From the NCBI GenBank assembly GCA_009667805.1, contig CM019067.1:241649721-241713720 (forward strand): a stretch of DNA of 64,000 nt. Reading direction: 5' to 3'. Positions 1 through 9,224 of the stretch are shown piece after piece (positions within the stretch are counted from its first letter, which is position 1; each line of letters starts with the position of its first letter). Made by a program: the position numbers and the translations under genes. The stretch is from Leptobrachium leishanense (Eukaryota; Chordata; Amphibia; Anura; Megophryidae). Below the pieces are notes generated by a model. It did not search any database and was not told where the DNA came from. It saw nothing but the letters and a program-made list of their open reading frames with translations.

Positions 1-95
1 TCGGCTTCAAAATTCCGCACCAATATAACCCTAAGGGCGTCTCACCGCTTCTTCACCTTCTTCACCTTATTGGGTTTGGATGACCCGTTACCCAT
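1..95 (-). pseudogene. gag: gag start (matrix N-terminus), broken
   Basis: An ATG at 95-93 opens a frame starting Met-Gly-Asn, with the glycine at position 2 needed for N-myristoylation, followed by a lysine-rich stretch: the usual look of a retroviral matrix N-terminus that binds the inner plasma membrane. The frame hits a TGA at 44-42 after 17 codons; the same frame is open again from there to the window edge. A CpG-decay origin of the stop is possible. Only about 30 codons are visible, so identity rests on position downstream of LTR and PBS and on the MGN start. Confidence 0.6.
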
Positions 96-1181
96 TATTA
101 CTCTTAAGGGCCAGTAACCTTTTTTACAATACAGATATTACTTTTTAGCAAAAACACTTGAAATTTACTGTCTGGTACTTCAGTCAACAATTCATATATA
201 TCGGATTCGCTTCCTCCGTCAGTAGCCGGACTGCAGTCGCCTGAGCCGGAAACGTACCTTGGGAGTCCACTCTCAAGTTTGCTTTCTCGCTAGGTGAGTA
301 GGTGCTCAATCACTCACAGCACTCTCAGCAATCATTCACAACCCATACTGTACCAGATACTTTCAGCACAAAACAATACATAAACAATTCAACTCTTTCT
401 ACTAGCCAAGGGCACGCCGTCCCTCCTTTTGGCTCCTTATACCATTATTTGAACTCTAACTCTTGTCTGCTTGTGACTATGTGCACCCCGTTCTATAACT
501 ACACTCCCGTCTGCAATTCCAATTTGCCTATGGTAATCTACCCACCCGGCACACTTCCTCCTCTGCAGCTACCGTTGGCCCCAATGAGCCCTCTTCACTA
601 CAACGACGTACACACTAGCACTGACTCAGGGCTCTCAGCCCAGTCACAGAAATCTCTCCCTCCTTTGCTTTTGTCCATGTGGTAGAAGCTTTATTTACAA
701 ACACTGACTACGACTATGCAACTCCACGTGGCTCCCTTCTCCCTCACATACAGACTCTATAACCTTTAGTTAACATCCGATCCCCCGGGTCCAGACACGC
801 GCTAGCCACTCTGGCTCCTTTGCTTGTCCGTGCTTTCGGCGGCGGGTTCGGTATGTCAACGAGACCGTGGCCGCGGGTCTCCTTATCCGACTATGGCCGG
901 ACGTTTCCCTTTATACCGGTATTTCCATTAGACATACAAACATAGAAAACACTTTACCTATCGCCGCGCTGTTCACTGTTTCCTCGGACTCGGTGGTGTC
1001 CCAGCTTCCCGGGCCGGGGGTCCGTTTGGGAAGAGACGAGGTCCACTGTACAGGAAATCCTGCTTGGCGCCTGCAGATGTCAGCTCACTTTCAACGGACG
1101 CCCAACCAGCGGGATTACTCGCACCTGCTGTCAACCGCTACAGTGTCTAGCAGGCGTTGCCGCACCGGCAAAGGGCCTCGT

Positions 1182-1202
1182 ATCCCGGCTATCGAGCCCC
1201 CA
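1182..1202 (-). other. Retroviral primer-binding site, tRNA-Pro-like
   Basis: The minus strand reads TGGGGGCTCG followed by ATAGCCGGGAT. The first ten bases match the complement of the tRNA-Pro 3' end and the last seven match the next part of the usual 18-nt site, but three extra bases lie between them. This may be a mutation of this copy or a lineage with another primer. Confidence 0.7.
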
Positions 1203-1206
1203 GAAA

Positions 1207-1749
1207 TGTTACCGGAATCCACTTGGTTCACTCGGGACGAGGCCGGACCGGACACGAGCAAGGACTGTCTGGACACGAGTCTCTTCAGGAAAGGCAAACT
1301 TTATTGTGACGTCACAGAAGATGCTCAGACAGGATTGAATCGCAAAGACTGAGCCCCGAGTTCACCCGACAAGGGGTCTTATACCCAGAATACATAATTA
1401 GGTACATCCCAATTAGCCCCCTCCTGTGACACTATCCCACCCCACGTGGGTTAATACCTCCCTTAGTCTAATACAAAGACATTCCATTAAATTGCCTGTA
1501 AATTGGCAAACTTCATGTTAGTTTTGACAGATCATGATTAAGTTTACTACATTCAATTCGGGCTATCTCGCCTCCCTAACACCCTGTACTTATTTGTTGC
1601 GGCTAACACCTGGTCTATCTTCTATGCTTCCCTTTGTCTCTCAGCGGGCCTCTATGACCTTGGTGTTCCATTTCCTCATTCTGTCCCTTCGTGCCAGGAA
1701 CAGCCAAGATCTTTCTCAGGGTTCTAATTGCTTTTCTGCTAATCTAACA
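1207..1749 (-). repeat. Retroviral LTR (543 bp)
   Basis: The ends form a perfect 5-bp inverted repeat, TGTTA at 1207-1211 and TAACA at 1745-1749, so the LTR is bounded by TG and CA. On the minus strand a TATA box (TATAAG) lies at 1383-1378 and an AATAAA poly(A) signal at 1305-1300, about 75 nt further down, giving a sensible U3, R, U5 order. A palindromic CRE-like TGACGTCA (1307-1314) and an E-box CCACGTGG in U3 are visible. The primer-binding site sits 4 nt beyond the U5 end. Confidence 0.8.
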
Positions 1750-2053
1750 CATTCCTAAATTTCTATGTATGCTTCATTCTAGTTTCAGCTAAAACCTACC
1801 TAGTTATGTTCAAGTGAACCATTATTCTGAACAAGATGGCCGCCTGGCTTATAATGGCGGCCAGCTTCCAGCCTGATTCCACTTCAAAATCACTATTGAA
1901 TGGTCATGATATTTTTCTGTATTTGGAGTCCCTGAAGCCGTTATCAGTTGTCGGTCGAAAAGCGCTGAGTCGTGCAGGGGTGTGGAATTTTTAAAAAAAT
2001 CCAATCTACTTATCCCTCAAGACGATCTACTTGTCCTGATACGAAAAATAATA
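1750..2053. other. No recognisable feature
   Basis: Unique-looking sequence flanking the retroviral LTR. It contains a short GC-rich patch with two GATGGC/GCCATC-type motifs near 1837-1865; I see no gene or repeat end. Confidence 0.4.
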
Positions 2054-2540
2054 ACAGCAATAAATCTCACAGTAATGTACGGTGTGTATGGGCGTATCAC
2101 AGGGCTCCACAGCGCTAAAACTACCAGGAATATGCAGTGTGTATGAGTGTATCACAGAGCTCCACAGCAATAAAACTCACAGTAATGTACGGTGTGTATG
2201 GGGGTATCACAGGGCTCCACAGCAATAAAACTCATACACAGCGCACATTACTGTGAATTTTATTGCTGTGGAGCTCTGTGATACATTCATACACACTGCA
2301 TATTCCTGGTAGCTTTAGCGCTGTGGAGCTCTGTGATACGCCCATACACACCGTACATTACTGTGAGTTTTATTGCTGTGGAGCTCTGATAGCGCACATT
2401 ACTGTATCACAGAGCTCCACAGTAATAAAACGCACAGTAATGTACGGTGTGTATGGGCATATCACAGAGCTTCACAGCGCTATAACTCCTACACACTGCA
2501 CATATTACTGTAAGTTTTATTGCTATGGTTTCTGTGATAC
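2054..2540. repeat. Inverted array of a 55-bp satellite-like unit
   Basis: Units of about 55 bp (core CACAGTAATG, GTGTGTATG, TATCACAGAGCTCCACAGC, AATAAAACT) run forward from 2054 to about 2235 and in reverse from about 2250 to 2390, then once more in each direction to 2540. The arms 2054-2180 and 2253-2380 are near-perfect inverted copies, so the region can fold into a long hairpin. The same unit recurs at 20062-20215 and 41485-41830. Confidence 0.8.
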
Positions 2541-2557
2541 ACTCCTGTAGTGCGCGC

Positions 2558-2791
2558 ATAATTTGAGTTAGAATGCAAGCTGTTGGAGTCATCCCTGCTG
2601 CGTGTATGCAAAGCTTCAGTCATGGATTTTCCCCAAGAGCTTGTAATTTAACTCAAGTTATTATGTTTTGTGGAAATAACTGTCTGATTCAGACAATTTT
2701 CCATAAAAGTGTTAGATTGCAAGCTCTTGGGATCATTCCAGCATGGTGATCAGGACATGCATGGAATGGCTCCAAGAGCTTGAAATTTAAC
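2558..2791. repeat. Two related small hairpin modules
   Basis: Module 1 pairs 2558-2583 with 2637-2661; module 2 pairs 2711-2745 with 2757-2791. Both carry GCAAGCTCTTGG on one side and CCAAGAGCTTG on the other, with A/T-rich outer arms, so they look like two copies of one roughly 90-bp foldback. Confidence 0.6.
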
Positions 2792-3159
2792 ATTACCGAG
2801 GTTTTTTTTTTTTTTGCAAGTCCACAGTTGCAGGAGCTGTGCTGGATTCAGTGTGTTATGTACTTTCATTAGGCAGCAAATAAAGTAGCAATTATGACTT
2901 GAATTTGGCAGTAAAAGACAAAACTATGGAGCTGCAAGAATTTGCTTATTCCTGTGTGATTCCCATAGCAACGGTGAAAACAAACATTTTGAATGGATTC
3001 CCTTAATTTCGCTGTCACCGTACCAAGTGATAACATTAATAAATAATAATTAAAAATTCACAGACCTATGGGGAGGAGAGGTGATTTCACACACGCTGAT
3101 TTCGGCCAGCAGCTCTCGCGGTACTATGGGTCGTATCGCGAGAGCTGTATGAAGGTCTT

Positions 3160-3364
3160 GTGTCGGATCTCGTTCCTCCTGGAGAGCTGTTCCAAGCAGC
3201 CTTCGGGAAAAAAATCGGAACTCCACCTTCCCAGGCTCCTGCACATCTGTCGCTGTACAGCCCCCTGCACAGTGACAGAAGTGCAAGAGCCTGGGGAGGT
3301 GGAGTTCTGATTTTTGCCGAAGGCTGCTTGGAACAACTCTCGACAAGGAACGAGATCCGACACA
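3160..3364. repeat. Foldback element 1 (arms about 95 bp)
   Basis: Arms 3160-3258 and 3266-3364 are about 90% identical inverted copies, each starting GTGTCGGATCTCGTTCC and including CCAAGCAGCCTTCG; the loop is only a few bases. The reading frames that cross it on both strands are an effect of this symmetry. A separate short hairpin, AGCTCTCGCG with CGCGAGAGCT, lies just upstream at 3111-3146. Confidence 0.75.
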
Positions 3365-3504
3365 ACTCCGAAGTATAGGCGATCGGCCCGGACGGAAGTA
3401 AATGGTACCTGGACACTGTCAGTAAGGCTGCGCGTGCCTCATGACGTCAGTGTCCAGGGACCATTTCCTCCCATCCGGCCCGATCGCCGATGCTTCGGAG
3501 TCGT
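3361..3504. repeat. Foldback element 2 (arms about 65 bp)
   Basis: Arms 3361-3425 and 3443-3504 pair (CACAACTCCGAAG with CTTCGGAGTCGTG, then CGATCGG and GGAAGTAAATGG with their complements). It starts where foldback 1 ends, and after it the GTGTCGGATCTCG motif of foldback 1 appears again at 3502-3514, so the two look like parts of one larger element. Confidence 0.7.
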
Positions 3505-4012
3505 GTCGGATCTCGATTGCCGATCGCGGCGAGAAGTTAACCATCAGTCCGGCGGGCTTCTTGCCCCCCGGACTGCATCTCAAACAAATTTACTTGCCCG
3601 GCGCCCAGATCTACATGTCCCGGGCGTCGGGCGATACAATTGCCACACCCCTGGTTGTGCCCATTTGGCATTGGCGAATTTCACCGAACATAAGAAAAAA
3701 AAAGTCTCCTAACAGGAGATTAAATCAGCACAAATGTTATAAAGTTAGTCCAAAAATTAAAAGGGTCCTTTTTTAAAACAATAAAAAGATCTGTTACAAA
3801 ATACTATATGTTGGCTACAGCGTTTCTTTATAATTAAAATATCTAATATTTTTATTATTTTATCTTATAGTTTTTAATACAGAATTTTCTTATGGTGAGC
3901 CCCTTTTAAAGCTTTTCCATGTTTTTAAACTAAGCACTTTCAGATTATGCTTTTTAAATATAAAAGCACCTTCTGTTACTCTATATTTTCAGGTTTTGTT
4001 TTTGAAACACTA
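3505..4012. other. GC-rich hairpins, then AT-rich sequence
   Basis: A GC-rich inverted repeat around 3545-3575 (CAGTCCGGCGGG with CCCCCCGGACTG) and a second around 3596-3634 follow foldback 2. From 3690 to 4012 the DNA is AT-rich with no recognised feature. Confidence 0.45.
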
Positions 4013-4607
4013 GGGGCCATAGTCTCTTGTTCCCGCTAACATGGGGACGCTAACAGGGAAAATGTGCGGCCTGCACATTTCCTTGTAGCCTTCCCATGTT
4101 AGAGCGATATTCAGGGGCAGGCGTTACCTCAGCACCTTCCCCAAAAAGCAGACTAACTGCTGGGATACTCACGGTAGCGCTTCCGCTCCGCTGCGAGTAT
4201 CACCTCCTGGAGTCAATAGGAATCCATGGAGTGTTGCGACTCCCGGCTGCGTTATCGAGCAGGGCTGCGGAGGGAGATTGGGAACTATTTGTTCCAAGTC
4301 TCACTGTGCTCCTTGTGACAAGAAGTGGTGGATCGGACCATCCTTTTCACTGTGGGATGAGAGGTGAGTATCGAATTTAGTGGGAGGATTTTTAGGGGGT
4401 GCTAAATGATTTTGCAAATGCAGAATAGTGTAGTGCCAGCTTTTAGGTGGTGCTAATTTATGACTGTCTGTAGCCATGTGGTAATTAGCGCTAGCACTAT
4501 GGAATACCTTACTTACTGAAACGCTAATGTAGGTTTGCGTTTCCCATGTTAGGTAAAGGATGCGCAAAGTATGGTAAGCTCGCGGAAGGTAGCGCAAATT
4601 CCGATAT

Positions 4608-4674
4608 GGAAACGGGTTACTAACAGGGGTAGTGTCAGGAATGTAATATGGAGGGCATGCGTTAAACACACTTA
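4608..4674 (+). repeat. 67-bp direct repeat, copy 1
   Basis: This segment, ending in CACACTTA, recurs at 5609-5675 with one difference. The two copies bracket the insertion 4675-5585, and copy 2 is preceded by 22 bp resembling the end of the element starting at 5676. This suggests a tandem duplication made before one copy was hit by the insertion. Confidence 0.8.
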
Positions 4675-5585
4675 CAGGGTTATTCAAAGAGCTCCGAATT
4701 GCTGGCGAAAGGTAACCGAACAGTGAAATTCAGCGTACGGTTACCTTTCCTGGCCATTCGGCTATCCAGAGAGCAGGCAGTTTGCCAAATCCTACCGAAT
4801 TGCCTGCACATACGGTGCCTGTTCGTTGCCTGTTCGAGGGCAGTGAAATCCCCATAGAGAAGCAATGCTTCGTCTATTCAGAGCACAAAAACCAGCAGTG
4901 AAAAGTTGCCGAATTTCCCTTCTGTTCGGTGGTTTCATTCAACAGGTTTATTCAGGCGAATCCCATAGGCTTCAATGTTAAAAATATTCCTGTTTTAATT
5001 CAATATCTAATAAACCGTTGATTATAATATTCTGCAGTAAAAAGTCTATTTATAGTTTTTTTTTAGGATCTTTTAGGCATTTTTCGGGATTTTTTTGCAA
5101 AAAAATTTAGCCGATTATTGTTGTTTTTCTTTTAAACATTTTTTCTTTTTTCTCTAACAGCCATTTTTATTATCATTCATTGGATCTTATATGTAAATTC
5201 CAGATATTTTCGTTCTGTAGTTTCTTTGCAAACAGCGTTTCACTTTTCACACAGTTTTTTTTATTTTTCACTCCATTCGTCTGCGGTGTCGGGTTTTTCC
5301 GGCAGCTGCTCTGCACTGTGATCGGCGGCTGCTCGGGTTTCTCCGGCGTGTTTTCGGCAGGGTTAATCAAGATGTTTTTGCGGGTTTCGGTGTGCCTTCG
5401 CCGGGTTTTGCGATGAGTGTTTCGTCGGTTATGCGGCGACTTTTCCCAGCACTACGACAGCCCTGTGGTGCTTGCTGAATACACCGCAGGGTCGCCAAAA
5501 TGGGATCGCCGAATTGCACCGAAATGAAGAGAACAAAAAGTCACCGAACGTGCAGTGACTTTTTGATTCTCTTTGAATAACCCTG
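4675..5585. mobile_element. Harbinger-like MITE, CAGGGTTATTC family, long copy (911 bp)
   Basis: Perfect 17-bp terminal inverted repeats, CAGGGTTATTCAAAGAG and its complement. The left flank is TTA (4672-4674); the right flank is TAT, so the 3-bp TWA duplication expected for PIF/Harbinger elements is only partly kept. No transposase is visible. Other members at 14149, 35994 and 45818 have clear TTA or TAA flanks. Confidence 0.75.
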
Positions 5586-5608
5586 TATGGCTATCTGTCC
5601 ACTGTCAC

Positions 5609-5675
5609 GGAAACGGGTTACTAACAGGGGTAGTGCCAGGAATGTAATATGGAGGGCATGCGTTAAACACACTTA
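5609..5675 (+). repeat. 67-bp direct repeat, copy 2
   Basis: Second copy of 4608-4674. It ends in TTA, which is also the target site of the element that begins at 5676. Confidence 0.8.
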
Positions 5676-6476
5676 GGCTGGCTGTCCACTGTCACTGAAG
5701 TCGGGCGACTGACTTGGTCACCGACTACGGACAACGCCATCGACTGATCAGGGTTGTCCACTGGAAGCATCTGTGGACAACCCAGATCGGGTGATGGACT
5801 GGCCGGCCAACGAATAAAAGCAAAAAAGAGGGAGAAACAAACCTGTCTCAGTGCTGAAACGGCGTTTCAGCACCAAGGACAGCCCCTTTGAGCGCAGCCG
5901 AAGCAGGGGAAAAAAATTCCTCACCGAAGGCTGCAAATAACCCTCTGTCCCTGGTGCTGAAATAGGTTTCAGCGACAGCAACTCTGAATTCAGCTGGCTT
6001 GCAGAGAGAAAAAACAATGTGTTCGAGAGAAAAAAAGCCTCATCCTTTTTTTAAAAAAAAATATCAGAACCGAGGCTTTCTCCAAAACAAAATACAGAAA
6101 AATACCAAAAGTTTTTCTAAAATTTCAATAAGTAAAAAGACTTTTTGCCGCAGATAAAAAAAAATAATCGAACATATTTTTTACATTGAATCCTTTGGGC
6201 TTCACACTGAATCTCTTCTGTATGGGGCAATTAACTATACAATTCATCTTTTTCATGTAACTTGTTCCAGTTCATCCGATTTCATCTGACCCCATGAAGA
6301 TAAAAGGATTGTTAATCTGTTGTAATCACATAAAATCATCCGAAATTGGCCATCGGTGGTCGGATGCAGTGGAAGAGGGCTAATTCACCTGCATGTTGTA
6401 GGATCATATGGACGACTTCAGACGATATCAGTCAATCGCACCATCACACAAATACAGTGCCAGTGTACGGCCAGCC
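5676..6476. mobile_element. Harbinger-like element, GGCTGGCTGTCCACTG family (801 bp)
   Basis: Terminal inverted repeats GGCTGGCTGTCCACTG and CAGTGTACGGCCAGCC, flanked by exact TTA duplications (5673-5675 and 6477-6479). The subterminal part near 6440-6460 (CGCACCATCACACAAAT) matches, in reverse, the left part of the element at 32744. No coding capacity is seen; frames crossing it are shadows. Confidence 0.8.
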
Positions 6477-6640
6477 TTATCCTGGTGCTAATGCTTATAT
6501 ATTGAGGCGCTAACGTTAGTGCCAACTATGTAATATAGCCTCAGAAATTCTGCAACGTAATACTCTTAATTTCTTTTCCTATAGGCACAATTTTAATTGG
6601 TAGCAGTAATATATATATTTTATGTTCTTTTTTTTTTTAG

Positions 6641-6747
6641 GTTTGTGTGTTGTGTTGTGCTACAACCTGTGTGATTACCAGGAGGGCCCTGTGACAGCAG
6701 AGGGAAAGTGTCAATTTTGCATCACAACTCCCTACATTTAATTTCCG
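6641..6747 (+). other. Exon-like segment, unassigned
   Basis: A T-rich tract ending in TTTTAG (6627-6640) is followed by 107 nt and then a strong donor, CCG|GTAAGTG (donor GT 6748-6749). In the third frame it reads a cysteine-rich peptide (CVVLCYNLCDYQEG, then CQFC) that stops with TAA at 6738-6740, just before the donor. I do not recognise the peptide. It could be a terminal coding segment with an intron in the 3' UTR, a non-coding exon, or chance. Confidence 0.2.
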
Positions 6748-7652
6748 GTAAGTGAAAGCATCTTCTTCCTAATTCTCATAATAGGAAATTCTATCCACTA
6801 GAAGTTTTTTTTTGGGGTCAGAAGCTGACAAATGGATATTAATATGAATTTGTGTACTTGATGAACATGGCTCATACATCCCAAAGTTTCATTTTCTTTG
6901 GTTGTGTGGTATATCCTGAATGACATTTCTTTTTATCGCGTACATGAATTCTGAGTCTTTTACGTTACAAGTCAAAACCATGACCTTTCTTTTTCATTGG
7001 TTTTGACAAAGCAGTACCACCTCTTTCAGTTTTGAAGTTGCTGTGATCTCAATGTACTCATGGATCACAGCAGATCCAAATTTGGCAAAAGCCACAGCGT
7101 GCATCCCTTTGAATGTCATACCTTCAGCTTTGGATTGTAACCTTACAGCTGGATATTACATTAGCCATGCTTCCCAGCATTTCGTCTGACGGTGACCCCT
7201 GCTTGCCTGTGTCTGTTTATGGCACTACCTTCTGACGTCATTCTTCATCGACTCACCATCACTGGTGAGCGATGACATCATCACCCTGTGCTAACTGATC
7301 TTAGCACACTCATTATTTCTTATAGTTAAAAAGAAATGTGTGCAATAGTTGTGATTTCTTGTTATGATTTTGATATGTCTGACTTACCTGTACTTAACTG
7401 GACTCCGCCATCTTTACTCTTGGCAAACTGATTTATTGGAGAACAAAAACACGTTTACGAGATTACTGAGAACGCGTAGCAGCACTAGTGGTCTGCCCTA
7501 TGGTGGGTTGCCGCCCAGGGCTCCTAAAGTTTTAGCTTGATGGTGCCATTACAGAGAAGATAATACCATTTGCAAATCAGTCTGCTGTCACCTACAAAGA
7601 GTGGCTAGAACAGAAATGTCAAAGAAGTCTCTTCTGCATGAGACATATAGCA
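6748..7652. other. No recognisable gene
   Basis: Low-complexity and unique-looking sequence. A short hairpin occurs near 7233-7290 (TGACGTCATT...CATCG with CGATGACATCA). Nothing else supported. Confidence 0.4.
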
Positions 7653-7698
7653 ACCCCAGATATTTATTTCAGCCTACTTTGGCTTCATCAGGGAGATT
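7653..7698 (-). ncRNA. Hammerhead-ribozyme-like motif, partly decayed
   Basis: Minus strand: CTGATGA (7691-7685), stem II AGCC/GGCT (7684-7681 with 7674-7671), GAA (7670-7668), a 3-bp stem III with a 2-nt loop (7667-7660), and an AUC cleavage triplet ending at 7659. Stem I can form 6 bp (UCUC and AA against GGGGUU) but has a mismatch next to the core, and the 10.1-11.1 pair is A-U instead of G-C. The very short stem III is typical of retrozyme and Penelope-type hammerheads. Confidence 0.5.
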
Positions 7699-8838
7699 TA
7701 GCTCAAACCTCTCTAGGCCCTTCAATGTATCCCTTGACCTTGGATAGCTCATGCTTTCTCCCATACAGGTTTTTATTAACCCAGACCTGAAAAGTAACAG
7801 TTTACTCAAGCGACAAATAATCTTGAATAATCTCCCAACCACCCAGCTAGTCTCTCTACCTCACACTGTGTCAAGGGAGGGATGTCTAAATATATTACTG
7901 TAATACTGAGTCCTAATTAGTGCTGTATCAAGCCTGTATTCACACACACACAGGATCCTATAGCAGGCACATAACCGTATGTTTTGTCTGAACATCAGAC
8001 AAGCCGAGTTAACGGTCCAGTAACATTACGGGCAAACTAAAATGGAGTTTTTGAATGAACTGAAAACTACAAACTATGGGTCCTCTCTTGGCTGAACCGT
8101 TAATAGGGAGCCTCTGATGTGCAAACGTGGGGTGATCGGCTCTATTATGAGTGAGCCGCTGTGTTAGTGCCTCAACTGGTTATAATGGGGAGCTACCAAT
8201 AGACAACAGCATCCTGTAGGATTCCAAGGAGCGCAGAGACACTGTGTTTACAGCTTCCTTCTACATGCAGTCAGAGAATGTACATTTGCGGCTGTGTCAC
8301 AACACGAAAAAAACTAAAAAACTACCTACACGGTCTTGATGTGCGGATGGAGAGCATACAAGGGGTTTCATCTCCAAGCCTCTGGACTTACTAACTCTAC
8401 CCACTCTCAGGGCCCCAAGTTATGCCATCCTAACCCCCTTAAACCATACACCCTGCTGTCTATCCGCTGCCACCACGAAAGTCATAGGGCACTTTCGAAA
8501 CCCCACTTGCTGTATACCACCCCCAATCCAGGAGCCCAACCATATACAGTAAATATCTCTACCAAATGTTAAATACTACAGTAACGATAAGCCAAGCTGT
8601 TCTATTCGAGAAGCATGAATTATCTAGAGCAGAGACAGTACTGGGTTTGAAAGTTTTAATGAAAAAGGATAAAAATACAAACTTTAGACAGTGCCGATAT
8701 CACAAAACAAGACATGCAAAAAATACGAAAATGTGCAAATACAGTTCTTGAAATAAAATGGGACTTACATAGAAAACCTAACTTTATTAGGCAACTTCCA
8801 TGGGTATTTCCATATTTCAAATGTCCCAGAAGGTTCTT
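7699..8838. other. No recognisable gene
   Basis: I see no coding signature or transposon end. The small frames at 8336-8572 and 8566-8751 have no recognisable domains. Confidence 0.4.
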
Positions 8839-8985
8839 GGATATAGGCTAATGATCGCTACAAAACAGCGCACTGTGCTGCACAGCCTCAGCGTGACCAA
8901 AAGAACATAACATGCCACAACATAATAATTCCAAAGTAGCTCAAATTCATTAGGGAAATTTGGGGTAGGGTATATCTGCGCAACA

Positions 8986-9037
8986 GAATGCACCCGACAT
9001 GCATTTCGCCCTACACAGGCTCGTCAGGAGTGCATTC
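8986..9037 (-). ncRNA. Candidate hammerhead ribozyme, minus strand
   Basis: Mirror copy in the left arm: CTGACGA (9027-9021), stem II GCC/GGC, GAA (9007-9005), a short stem III with two wobble pairs, and C17 at 8996. Stem I pairs 9028-9037 with 8995-8986 over ten positions with one wobble. It shares its 5' stem I strand with the plus-strand candidate, so one 10-bp segment serves both. Confidence 0.65.
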
Positions 9038-9079
9038 CTGACGAGCCTGTGATAGGTGAAACGTGCGTCGGGTGCATTC
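9028..9079 (+). ncRNA. Candidate hammerhead ribozyme, plus strand
   Basis: Core CTGACGA (9038-9044), stem II GCCU/AGGU around a 5-nt loop (9045-9057), GAA (9058-9060), stem III ACG/CGU with a 2-nt loop (9061-9068), then C17 at 9069, giving a GUC cleavage triplet. Stem I pairs 9028-9037 with 9070-9079 over ten positions, three or four of them G-U wobbles. All invariant core bases (CUGANGA, GAAA, UH) are present. Stem III is very short, so activity may need a dimer. This is a fold found by inspection; self-cleavage is not shown. Confidence 0.7.
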
Positions 9080-9224
9080 TGTTGAGCAGATAACCCTACC
9101 CCAATTTTCCCTAATGAATTTGAGCTACTTTGGAATTATTATGTTTGTGGCATGTTATGTTCTTTTGGTCACGCTGAGGCTGTGCAGCACAGTGCGCTGT
9201 TTGTAGCGTCATTAGCCTATATCC

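Larger units (their letters stand above)
1..1749 (-). mobile_element. 5' part of an endogenous retrovirus, cut by the window edge
   Basis: Read on the minus strand this is LTR (1749 to 1207), a TTTC spacer, a primer-binding site (1202 to 1182), a leader of about 1.1 kb, and the start of gag at 95. The element continues beyond base 1, so the rest of gag, pol, env and the second LTR are not seen. The tRNA-Pro-like primer site and the order TATA box, poly(A) signal, U5, PBS resemble gamma/epsilon-type (class I) retroviruses; that class is inference. The leader (96-1181) is GC-rich in its LTR-proximal part and has no minus-strand reading frame of note. A target duplication cannot be tested because only one end is present. 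Confidence 0.8.
4013..6543. mobile_element. MITE interrupted by two later insertions
   Basis: The left end starts GGGGCCATAG and the right end closes as TATGTAATATAGCCTC; both are followed inward by CGCTAAC-type sequence. Internal sequence (around 4250-4310 and 4190-4230) is shared with elements at 14028, 21715, 30651 and 45011: an ACTATTTGTTCC core next to GTCTC, and a GGAGTC...CATGGAGT stretch. Elements at 4675-5585 and 5676-6476 are inserted in it. No target duplication is clear. Confidence 0.5.
8839..9224. mobile_element. Near-perfect palindromic foldback (386 bp)
   Basis: Arms of about 190 bp (from GGATATAGGCTAATGA to its complement at 9209-9224) meet at 9029-9035 with virtually no loop, and differ by only a few substitutions and short indels. 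The centre, TCAGGAGTGCATTCCTGA, joins two hammerhead-like cores facing away from each other. I see no clear target duplication. The structure could be an inverted dimer of a hammerhead-bearing repeat. Confidence 0.85.

Noticed and set aside
302..685. 127-codon plus-strand frame at the window start
   Set aside because: It lies antisense within the leader of the minus-strand endogenous retrovirus, has low-complexity S/T/P-rich composition and no recognisable domain.
867..1352. 161-codon plus-strand frame
   Set aside because: Antisense to the retroviral leader, PBS and LTR; a shadow of GC-rich sequence.
3050..3712. Cluster of overlapping frames on both strands
   Set aside because: They arise from the inverted arms of two foldbacks, which create similar peptides on both strands; no domain.
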